DNA of 59,046 nucleotides, from contig JANWYQ010000050.1 in the NCBI GenBank assembly GCA_025055015.1, positions 1-59,046 on the forward strand. The letters run 5' to 3'. The stretch is from Caldilineales bacterium. GTDB lineage: Bacteria; Chloroflexota; Anaerolineae; JAAEKA01. Positions 1 through 11,097 of the stretch are shown here, piece after piece. Within the stretch, counting starts at the first letter, position 1. The number at the start of each line of letters is the position of its first letter. Made by a program: the position numbers and the translations under genes. Below the pieces are notes generated by a model. The model did no database searches. It was not told where the DNA came from and was given only the letters and a program-made list of their open reading frames with translations.

Positions 1-1620
1 GGGCTGGCCGCGCTCACCCTGGCCATCACCCTGCGCTACCGTGCCCTCAACCGCCGGCTGCAGGCCGCGCCCTGGCTGCTGGTGGTGGACCTGGCCCTGT
101 CGGCCGCCGCCATCGCCCTCACCGGCGGCGTGGCCAGCCCCTTCTACTTCCACGCCCTCTCGCCCATCCTGGCCGCGGCCTTCTTCTTCGGCATCCGCGG
201 CGGCATAGCGGCCGCCCTGGCCTTCACACCCATGTACCTGGCCGCCATCTTCCTGCTCCGCAGCGCCCGCGCCGAGCCGGCCTCCTCCTCCCTCGATCTC
301 TTCCTGGCCCTCACCCAAATCTTCACCGTCTACGTCATCGGCCTCCTCTTCGGCTATCCGGCCCAGCTCCTGGCGCGGCTGCGCGAGCAGGCCGAACGCT
401 TGGAGGTCGCCGGCCGGCAGCTGGCGGCCAGCAACGCCGAGCTGGAGCACATGAACTCGCAGCTCCGCCTGATCCAGGCCCTCACCCTCAGCCTGCAGTC
501 CTCGGTGGAGCTGACGGAGATGCAGCAGGTGCTGTTGACCGGCCTGGTGGAGCAGATGGGCTTCCCGGCCGCCGCCGTGGCCCTGAGCGACGGCCAGGCG
601 CGGCTGGCCGGCTGGATGCGGCTGCGCCGGGGCGAGACCATCGCTCGCTGCTTGCGCAGCGACGGCGCCGAGGCCGGCGCCTGCGTGCTCCCGGCGGACG
701 GCGACGCGCCGTTGGCGGCTGCCGTGGCCGCGGGCGAGCTGCGGTGGGAGGCCACGCCCACGCCCCCCACCGGCCACCCGGAGCTGGACCGCTGGCTGGA
801 CCTCCGCCGCGGCTACGTGGCCGCCCCACTGCGGCTCCGGGGCAACCTGGTGGGCGTGCTCCTGGTGGAGAGCGAGGAGGCCTACGACGGCCCGGCGGAC
901 CCCCGGCTCACGCCCTTGGCCCTGGTGATCGGCCACGCCAGCGTGGCCTTGGGCAGCCTGCGGCTGTGCATCGAGCGCGCCCAGCGGCTGGCGGCCGAGG
1001 AGGCCCGCAACCGCATCGCGGCCGACATCCACGACACCGTCTCGCAGCACCTCTTCGGCCTGGCCTACGGCCTCAACGCCTGCAACCAGCTCCTGGCCCA
1101 GCAGCCCCAGGCCCTGGACCTGGTCAAGGCGCAGCTGGCCGACCTGGAGCCGCTGGCCTTCGCCGCCCTGCACCAGATGCGCAGCGCCATCCTGGGCCTG
1201 GCGCCCGGTGGGCTGGACAGCAAGCGCCTGGCCGCGGGCCTGCGCAAGCACCTGGCCGCCCTGGCCATGGGCCGGCCCATCGCCCTGGAGGTGCAGGTCA
1301 CCCCCGCCTTCGACGCCTGGCCCCTGGCCCTGCGCCACGAGCTGCTGCTGATCGCTCAGGAGGGGGTGGCCAACATTGCCCGCCACGCCAACGCCCACCA
1401 CGCCCGGCTGGAGATCGCCCAGCAGAACGGCGGCGTGGCCGTGACCATCGAGGACGACGGCGTCGGCTTCGACCCGGCCCAGGCGGCGGTGGTGGACGGC
1501 CTCGGCCTGGACGGGATGCGCCGGCGGGTGGAGCGCCTAGGCGGCGCGTTCCACGCCGAGGCTGCGCCGGGCAGCGGCGTGCGCCTGCACATCGCCATTC
1601 CGCTGGAGAGGGTGCGCTAA
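1..1620 (+). CDS. Sensor histidine kinase, NarL/HisKA_3 type (5' partial)
   Basis: Membrane sensor kinase that would phosphorylate the response regulator encoded just downstream. The reading frame is open to the left window edge, so the true start lies outside. Hydrophobic segments fill the first ~115 visible codons, followed by a short coiled coil and a GAF-like sensor region. The dimerisation/phosphoacceptor box reads NRIAADIHDTVSQH, typical of HisKA_3. The ATPase domain shows an N box (EGVANIARHAN), a G1 box (EDDGVGF) and a glycine box (GLGLDGM). The stop is 3 bases before the regulator's ATG, so the two are co-transcribed. The ligand is unknown. The location next to sulfur and molybdoenzyme genes suggests, by inference only, control of that module. 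Confidence 0.9.
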   Translation, partial: GLAALTLAITLRYRALNRRLQAAPWLLVVDLALSAAAIALTGGVASPFYFHALSPILAAAFFFGIRGGIAAALAFTPMYLAAIFLLRSARAEPASSSLDLFLALTQIFTVYVIGLLFGYPAQLLARLREQAERLEVAGRQLAASNAELEHMNSQLRLIQALTLSLQSSVELTEMQQVLLTGLVEQMGFPAAAVALSDGQARLAGWMRLRRGETIARCLRSDGAEAGACVLPADGDAPLAAAVAAGELRWEATPTPPTGHPELDRWLDLRRGYVAAPLRLRGNLVGVLLVESEEAYDGPADPRLTPLALVIGHASVALGSLRLCIERAQRLAAEEARNRIAADIHDTVSQHLFGLAYGLNACNQLLAQQPQALDLVKAQLADLEPLAFAALHQMRSAILGLAPGGLDSKRLAAGLRKHLAALAMGRPIALEVQVTPAFDAWPLALRHELLLIAQEGVANIARHANAHHARLEIAQQNGGVAVTIEDDGVGFDPAQAAVVDGLGLDGMRRRVERLGGAFHAEAAPGSGVRLHIAIPLERVR

Positions 1621-1623
1621 GGT

Positions 1624-2271
1624 ATGGAGCGCCTCCCCCGTGCGATCCGCATCCTGATCGTGGACGACCACGCGGTGGTGCGCCGCGGGCTGGTGATGGT
1701 GTTGACGCTGCAGCCCGACTTCACGGTGGTGGGCGAGGCCGGCTCGGCGGCGGCGGCGGTGACCCTGGCCGCCGCGCTCCAGCCCGACCTGGTGCTGTTA
1801 GACCTGGCCCTGCCCGACCAGGAGGGATCGGCCGCAGTGCCCGCGCTGCGCCGCGCGGCGCCCGGCTGCCGGATCCTGGTGCTCAGCGGCGCCCAGGACA
1901 CCCGGCTGATCCAGGCCGCCCTGGCTGCCGACGTGGACGGCTACGTGCCCAAGGAGGTGACGCCCCACGAGCTGGCCGCGGCCATTCGCCAGGTCGCCAG
2001 CCAGGAGAGCTACATCCACCCCGACATCCTGCAGGCGGTGAGCCGCTCTGCCGCGCGGCCGGACCCGGCTTTTCAAGCCCTCACCCGCCGGGAGCTGGAG
2101 GTGCTGCAGCTCATGGCCACCATGGCCACCAACCGCGAGATCGCCGAACGGCTGGTGGTCAGCGAGGAGACGGTGCGCTCCCACGTCAAGAGCATCCTGC
2201 GCAAGCTGGACCAGCCCAACCGCACCCAGGCGGTGATCGAGGCCGTGCGTCGCGGGCTGATCGAGGTGTGA
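1624..2271 (+). CDS. LuxR/NarL-family response regulator
   Basis: Cytoplasmic DNA-binding response regulator of 215 aa, partner of the kinase immediately upstream. The N-terminal receiver domain has the acidic pair VDD near residues 13-15, the phosphoacceptor D60 in LVLLDLALP, and the conserved lysine in YVPKE. The C-terminal LuxR-type helix-turn-helix reads LTRRELEVLQLMA and then VSEETVRSHVKSILRKL. Length and domain order are normal for the NarL/FixJ family. Target genes are not shown by the sequence; the promoter-like TATAAT at 2315 just downstream is a natural candidate. Confidence 0.93.
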   Translation: MERLPRAIRILIVDDHAVVRRGLVMVLTLQPDFTVVGEAGSAAAAVTLAAALQPDLVLLDLALPDQEGSAAVPALRRAAPGCRILVLSGAQDTRLIQAALAADVDGYVPKEVTPHELAAAIRQVASQESYIHPDILQAVSRSAARPDPAFQALTRRELEVLQLMATMATNREIAERLVVSEETVRSHVKSILRKLDQPNRTQAVIEAVRRGLIEV

Positions 2272-2314
2272 AAAGTTCACCCGTTCGGGGGATGAAGCAA
2301 AGCGCGTGTTCCTT

Positions 2315-2320
2315 TATAAT
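2315..2320 (+). promoter_or_regulatory. Putative -10 element for the rhodanese/MBL gene
   Basis: A perfect TATAAT lies 120 bases before the ATG at 2440, in the gap after the response regulator. No convincing -35 hexamer is seen 16-18 bases upstream, which would fit an activator-dependent promoter. Confidence 0.4.
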
Positions 2321-2439
2321 AGCACTTGGCCAAACCTGCGCCGGTCAAGCTGCCGGCTTGCGCGCAGGGAGCCGGAAAGCACGATCCATCGTTCATCCCT
2401 CGATTGGGGCGTCTCTTGAGGGCGCCGGGAGACAAAGCC

Positions 2440-3660
2440 ATGACCGATGCCTTGCTCGAAGCTGTCGTTGAGGACACTGCTTGGTCGGAGAGCCGCAACG
2501 AGATCTTCACCGATGAGCTCTTTGCGGCCCTGCAGCAGCCGTGGAACGTCCTTCTGCTGGACGTGCGCAACCAGGAGGAGTTCGACATGTGGCGCATCGA
2601 GGGCCGCTACACGCCGGAGACGCTGCACCTGCCTTTCCCCGCTTTTCGGGAGGACGAAGAGGCCGCCATCGCTCAGGTGGTAGCCGCAGCGCGCGGCCGG
2701 CCCATCGTGGTGGTGTGCGCCCGAGGCGACGCCAGCGACTTCGTGGCGGAGCGGCTGCGTCAGCGCGGCCTGCGCGCCATCAACGTGGCCGGCGGCATGG
2801 TGGAGTGGGGCGACTACTACCACGTCAGCCCGATGGTAGAGACCCCGGCCTACGCCGTCTACCAGGTGGACCGCCCGGCGCGCGGCTGCGTGAGCTGGAT
2901 CTTCGTCAGCCAGGGCGAGGCCGCCATCGTGGACCCCTTGCGCTACGGCGGGCGCTACCTGGACTGGCTGGGCGAGCGGGGCCTGACCCTCAAGCTGATC
3001 CTGGACACCCACGCCCACGCCGACCACATCAGCACCGGCCCGGAGCTGTCCGAGGCCACCGGCGCGCCCTACTACCTGCACCCCTACGATGGCATCCACC
3101 CCTTCGACATGCTGCCGGCGCGGATCGAGTACCAGATGCTGCGCGACGGCCAGCGCTTCGAGCTGGGCGACCTGGAGATCGAGGCCATCCACACCCCCGG
3201 CCACACCCTGGGCCAGGTGAACTTCCTGGTCACCGCGCCCGACGGCGAGGCCTTCTGCTGCACGGGCGACAACCTCTTCATCGAGAGCTTCGGCCGGCCC
3301 GACCTGGGCGGCCAGGGCGAGCGCTGGGCGCCGGTGGTCTACGACACCATTTTCGGCATCATCAAGCGCCGGGTGCCGGAGCACGCCTGGATCCTCCCCG
3401 GCCACTACGCCTCCCACCGCGAGGCCAACGCCGACGGCCTCTACGTCAAGCGGCTGCGCGACCTCTGGCGCGAGAACCACAGCCTCCAGTTCCAGGGCAA
3501 ACAGCAGTTTGTGGACTACATGCTCAGCCACCTGCCCTACATGCCGCCCCAGTACGTGGAGATCAAGCGGGTGAACATCGGCCTCTCCCACCCCACCGTG
3601 GACGAGGCAGACGAGCTGGAGCTGGGCAAGAACATCTGCGCGCTGTCGGATGTGAACTGA
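2440..3660 (+). CDS. Rhodanese domain fused to persulfide-dioxygenase-like metallo-beta-lactamase domain
   Basis: Predicted cytoplasmic sulfur-handling enzyme of 406 aa. The start at 2440 is preferred over an in-frame ATG 38 codons upstream because GGGAG precedes it at normal spacing and the longer N-terminus looks like translated intergenic DNA. Residues ~15-125 form a rhodanese domain with the active-site cysteine loop VVVCARGDAS. The rest is a metallo-beta-lactamase fold with THAHADHISTG, HTPGHTLGQV, CTGDNLFIESFGRPD and ILPGHYASH. This motif set resembles ETHE1-type persulfide dioxygenases. In known ETHE1 fusions the rhodanese is usually C-terminal, so the order here is the less common one. 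A role in oxidising or transferring sulfane sulfur next to a molybdoenzyme operon is plausible but inferred. Confidence 0.82.
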   Translation: MTDALLEAVVEDTAWSESRNEIFTDELFAALQQPWNVLLLDVRNQEEFDMWRIEGRYTPETLHLPFPAFREDEEAAIAQVVAAARGRPIVVVCARGDASDFVAERLRQRGLRAINVAGGMVEWGDYYHVSPMVETPAYAVYQVDRPARGCVSWIFVSQGEAAIVDPLRYGGRYLDWLGERGLTLKLILDTHAHADHISTGPELSEATGAPYYLHPYDGIHPFDMLPARIEYQMLRDGQRFELGDLEIEAIHTPGHTLGQVNFLVTAPDGEAFCCTGDNLFIESFGRPDLGGQGERWAPVVYDTIFGIIKRRVPEHAWILPGHYASHREANADGLYVKRLRDLWRENHSLQFQGKQQFVDYMLSHLPYMPPQYVEIKRVNIGLSHPTVDEADELELGKNICALSDVN

Positions 3661-3679
3661 GCGCGCCGGTCAAGCCATC

Positions 3680-3741
3680 AGACTGGTCCAGCCTGGGAGG
3701 CTGGACCAGTCTTCAGGCCTTCAAGGCTGGACCAGTCTTCG
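3680..3741 (+). terminator. 15-bp perfect hairpin plus a third copy of one arm
   Basis: A perfect inverted repeat: arm 3680-3694, three-base loop, arm 3698-3712. A further copy of the right arm lies at about 3724-3741. It sits between the rhodanese/MBL gene and the iron-sulfur gene. It could terminate or attenuate transcription, but no T-run follows, so a repeat-element origin is equally possible. Confidence 0.55.
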
Positions 3742-3769
3742 GACGAGCTTCAGACGGAACCTACCCCCC

Positions 3770-5485
<1,716 letters not shown>

Positions 5486-5590
5486 CACGAAGGCGCGAAG
5501 AGAACCGCGAAGACACGAAGAGAACCGCGAAGGCGCGAAGAGAGCGCGAAGACACGAAGAGAGCGCGAAGGCACGAAGAGGACGCGAAGA
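5486..5590. repeat. Low-complexity array of cgaag-containing units
   Basis: Tandem imperfect units built from GCGAAGRCACGAAGAGA-like words, about 105 bases, directly after the stop of the ferredoxin-NrfD gene. It contains no plausible gene. It is one of several unrelated short tandem arrays in intergenic positions of this window. Confidence 0.85.
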
Positions 5591-5686
5591 CTCGCCGAAG
5601 GCCATTCGTTCATTCGTCGCCCTATTCGCTGTCCCGTTTTCCTCTGGCGGCACGTCCGCACGAGCGAACGCACCCACAAAGGCACT

Positions 5687-8701
<3,015 letters not shown>

Positions 8702-8704
8702 CGC

Positions 8705-9766
8705 ATGTTCACAGCCCCAGAGGCCGCGCTGGCCTACGCGCGGGCCTTTCAGCTCTTCGCCGAGCTCTACCGCAGCGGTTTGACGCCGGCCCTGTTGGAA
8801 CAGGTGCAGGCGTTGCCGGAGCTGGCCGCCGTCGCGCCGCATCCCTACGTCCCAGACGAGGCGGCGGCCAGCTTCCACACCCTCTTCGGACTGAACGTCT
8901 TCCCCTACCAGAGCATCTTCCTGGACCCGGCTGGCCTGCTGGGGGGCCCCGAGACCGACCGGGTGCGGGTGAGCTACCGGGGCATGGGCTTCGCCGCCGA
9001 CGAGGCCAGCGAGCCGGCCGACCACCTGGCCTACGAGCTGGACGCGCTGGCCTTCCTCTGCCACGCCGAGGCCGAGGCGTGGGAGGATGGCCGCGGGGAC
9101 ATGGCCGCGCGAGCGCAGCAGCTCCAGGCGGACTTCCTCAAGGAGCACCTGCTGCGCTGGCTGCCGGCCTTCGTGGCGGCGGTGCAGCGCCAGGGGGACC
9201 CCTTCTACGCCCAGCTGGCCGATCTGACGCTGGCCCTGGCCGTGGAGCGGCGCCGCGGCCTGGCCGAGCAGCAGATCGCGGCGGGCCGGCCGGCCGGCGA
9301 CGGCGCTGTGCTGGTCCTACGGCCCCGGCCTGGGGTCAACGGCGCTGCGGCCGACCCGACCGCCGAGACCCCCGCTGGGCGGGTGGAGCGCCTCCTGGCC
9401 GATCCCCAGACCGACCTGGACGCCATCGCCGGGTTCCTCCTCACCCCACCCTACAGCGGCCTCTTCCTTTCCCGCCGCGACATCGGCCAGCTGGGCCGCT
9501 CGGCGGAAGCGCCCCACGGCTTCGGCGAGCGCCGGCAGATGCTGCGCACCTTCCTGCGCAGCGCGGCGGAGTTCGACCGCTTTCCTGCGGCCGTGGCCGC
9601 CCTGGCCGGCGTGGCCGACGACACGGCGGCCGCCCTGCGCCGCCTGGCCGCCGACAACGCCGAGGCAGCGGAGCTGGTGGAGCCCTGGCTGGAGCGCCTG
9701 GCGGCCACCCGGCGGCTGCTGGCCGCGCTGGCCGAGGCCCAGGGGGACGCGCGAACCCGCTCGTAA
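8705..9766 (+). CDS. TorD/DmsD-family molybdoenzyme chaperone
   Basis: Cytoplasmic all-helical maturation chaperone (353 aa) for the molybdoenzyme encoded three bases upstream. The N-terminal ~200 residues carry TorD-family landmarks: FPYQSIFLDP, EPADHLAYELDALAFLCH and FLKEHLLRWLPAF. The protein is longer than typical TorD proteins (about 200 aa). The extra C-terminal ~150 residues are alanine-rich and helical and could be a second domain of unknown role. Tight spacing shows it is the last gene of the operon. Confidence 0.82.
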   Translation: MFTAPEAALAYARAFQLFAELYRSGLTPALLEQVQALPELAAVAPHPYVPDEAAASFHTLFGLNVFPYQSIFLDPAGLLGGPETDRVRVSYRGMGFAADEASEPADHLAYELDALAFLCHAEAEAWEDGRGDMAARAQQLQADFLKEHLLRWLPAFVAAVQRQGDPFYAQLADLTLALAVERRRGLAEQQIAAGRPAGDGAVLVLRPRPGVNGAAADPTAETPAGRVERLLADPQTDLDAIAGFLLTPPYSGLFLSRRDIGQLGRSAEAPHGFGERRQMLRTFLRSAAEFDRFPAAVAALAGVADDTAAALRRLAADNAEAAELVEPWLERLAATRRLLAALAEAQGDARTRS

Positions 9767-9770
9767 CACG

Positions 9771-9827
9771 TCGCGCAACTCCTGTAGCGCCACTCCTGTA
9801 GCGCAACTCCTGTGGAGTTGCGCTACA
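9771..9827. repeat. Isolated copy of the palindromic GCAACTCC element
   Basis: A 31-base palindrome at 9797-9827 (arms TGTAGCGCAACTCC / GGAGTTGCGCTACA, loop TGT), preceded by two half-copies. It directly follows the TorD gene and could end transcription of that operon. The same element recurs four times at 10020-10191. Confidence 0.8.
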
Positions 9828-9963
9828 CCTCCCTGCTGACACCGTGGGGGTGCTAGAGGCGAGGAGAACCCGCCAACGGACGCCGGCGGCGCAGCACAGC
9901 AACGAGTTCCTCAGGCCCGTCGCTCTGGGATAATCACCACAAACGGCGGAGGACGAAGTCTGG

Positions 9964-9969
9964 TAGAAT
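9964..9969 (+). promoter_or_regulatory. Possible extended -10 upstream of the exporter operon
   Basis: TGGTAGAAT resembles the GGTATAAT form of -10 seen before other genes in this window. No clear -35 is present, so this is tentative. Confidence 0.25.
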
Positions 9970-10003
9970 GCTCACTGCGGCTTCAACCCGCCGGCTGTGC
10001 TGT

Positions 10004-10200
10004 TGTCGGTTGGCGCACCTGTAGCGCAACTCCACAGGAGTTGCGCTACACGTCGGTTGGGTACCCGGTACCGCAACTCCACAGGAGTTGCGCTACACGT
10101 CGGTTGGGCACCTTGTAGCACAACTCCACAGGAGTTGTGCTACACGTCGGTTGGCGCAGCCTGTAGCGCAACTCCACAGGAGTTGCGCTACTCCCTGCCG
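10004..10200. repeat. Four tandem 47-bp units, each containing a 31-bp palindrome
   Basis: Palindromes at about 10020-10050, 10067-10097, 10114-10144 and 10162-10191 share arms TGTAGCGCAACTCC and GGAGTTGCGCTACA around the loop ACA. They are separated by a conserved spacer starting CGTCGGTTGG, giving a 47-48 base period. Unit 3 has GCACAAC/GTTGTGC in place of GCGCAAC/GTTGCGC, a paired change that keeps the stem. It is not a CRISPR array, because the spacers are alike. It lies just before the exporter ATPase gene. Confidence 0.9.
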
Positions 10201-10235
10201 GTTGCAGCCGCACAGATCACCTTTGGACGAGGCCC

Positions 10236-11030
10236 ATGATACTTCAGCGATGGCTCGGCCCGCGGCCGGCCGCCAACGGCGACGCCCGCTATCGCCACGG
10301 CAACACCCATCTCATCGAGCTGCGAGGGGTCACCAAGGTCTACCAGACCGCCGCCGGCGACTTCCCCGCCCTGCGCGGCATTGACCTGCAGGTGGACCGC
10401 GGGGAGTTCGTGGCCGTGATGGGCAAGTCGGGCAGCGGCAAGTCCACCCTGATCAACATGATCACCGGCATTGACCGCCCCACGGCCGGCGAGGTGCTGA
10501 TCGGCGACACCGCCGTCCACACCCTGAGCGAGGGGCAGATGGCCGTCTGGCGCGGCCGCCACGTTGGGGTCATCTTCCAGTTCTTCCAGCTCCTGCCCAC
10601 CCTCACCATCCTGGAGAACGTCATGCTGCCCATGGACTTCTGCAGCACCTACCCCCTGCGGGAGCGGCCACGGCGAGCCATGGCGCTGCTGGAGGAGGTG
10701 GGCCTGGCCGAGCACGCGCACAAGTTGCCCAGCGCGACCTCCGGCGGCCAACAGCAGCGCGCAGCCATCGCCCGCGCCCTGGCCAACGACCCTGCGCTGA
10801 TCGTGGCCGACGAGCCCACGGGCAACCTGGACTCGCAGACGGCCGAGAGCATCTTTCAGCTCTTCCAGCGCCTGGTGGAGGAGGGCAAGACCATCCTCAT
10901 GGTCACCCACGACGCAGACCTGGCCCGCCGCGCCGGCCGCACGGTGACCATCGCCGACGGCCGCATCGTGGGGGACGAGAAGAACGGCGGGGCAATGGTC
11001 AATGGCCAATGGCCAATGGGCAATGGCTAA
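10236..11030 (+). CDS. ABC transporter ATPase, MacB/LolD family
   Basis: Cytoplasmic ATPase (264 aa) powering the exporter formed with the two genes downstream. It shows Walker [10 protein letters not shown], a Q-loop in FQFFQLLPT, the signature SGGQQQR, Walker [13 protein letters not shown] and the switch histidine in VTHD. The spacing and the EPTGNLDS sequence are typical of the MacB/LolD/FtsE group that drives FtsX-like permeases. The last ~11 codons read through the start of an ATGG-type tandem array, so the C-terminus has been extended by repeat DNA and probably has no function. Confidence 0.92.
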   Translation: MILQRWLGPRPAANGDARYRHGNTHLIELRGVTKVYQTAAGDFPALRGIDLQVDRGEFVAVMGKSGSGKSTLINMITGIDRPTAGEVLIGDTAVHTLSEGQMAVWRGRHVGVIFQFFQLLPTLTILENVMLPMDFCSTYPLRERPRRAMALLEEVGLAEHAHKLPSATSGGQQQRAAIARALANDPALIVADEPTGNLDSQTAESIFQLFQRLVEEGKTILMVTHDADLARRAGRTVTIADGRIVGDEKNGGAMVNGQWPMGNG

Positions 11031-11097
11031 TGGGCAATGGTGAATGGTTAATGGTTAATGGTTAATGGTTAACGGCTAATGGGTAATGGGCAAGGGC
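10994..11097. repeat. Tandem array of aatggttaatgg / aatgggcaatgg units
   Basis: About 100 bases of six-base-like units (AATGGC, AATGGT, TAATGG) spanning the end of the ATPase gene and the annotated start of the permease gene. It supplies several fortuitous ATG codons in phase with neighbouring frames, which makes both gene boundaries uncertain. Confidence 0.88.

Noticed and set aside
744..2471. Long plus-strand frame overlapping the kinase and regulator genes
   Set aside because: Arg/Pro/Gly-rich composition typical of a shifted frame in GC-rich coding DNA; the true genes in this span have complete domain motifs.
10004..10200. CRISPR array
   Set aside because: Units are palindromic with near-identical spacers and a 47-base period; true CRISPR spacers would all differ.
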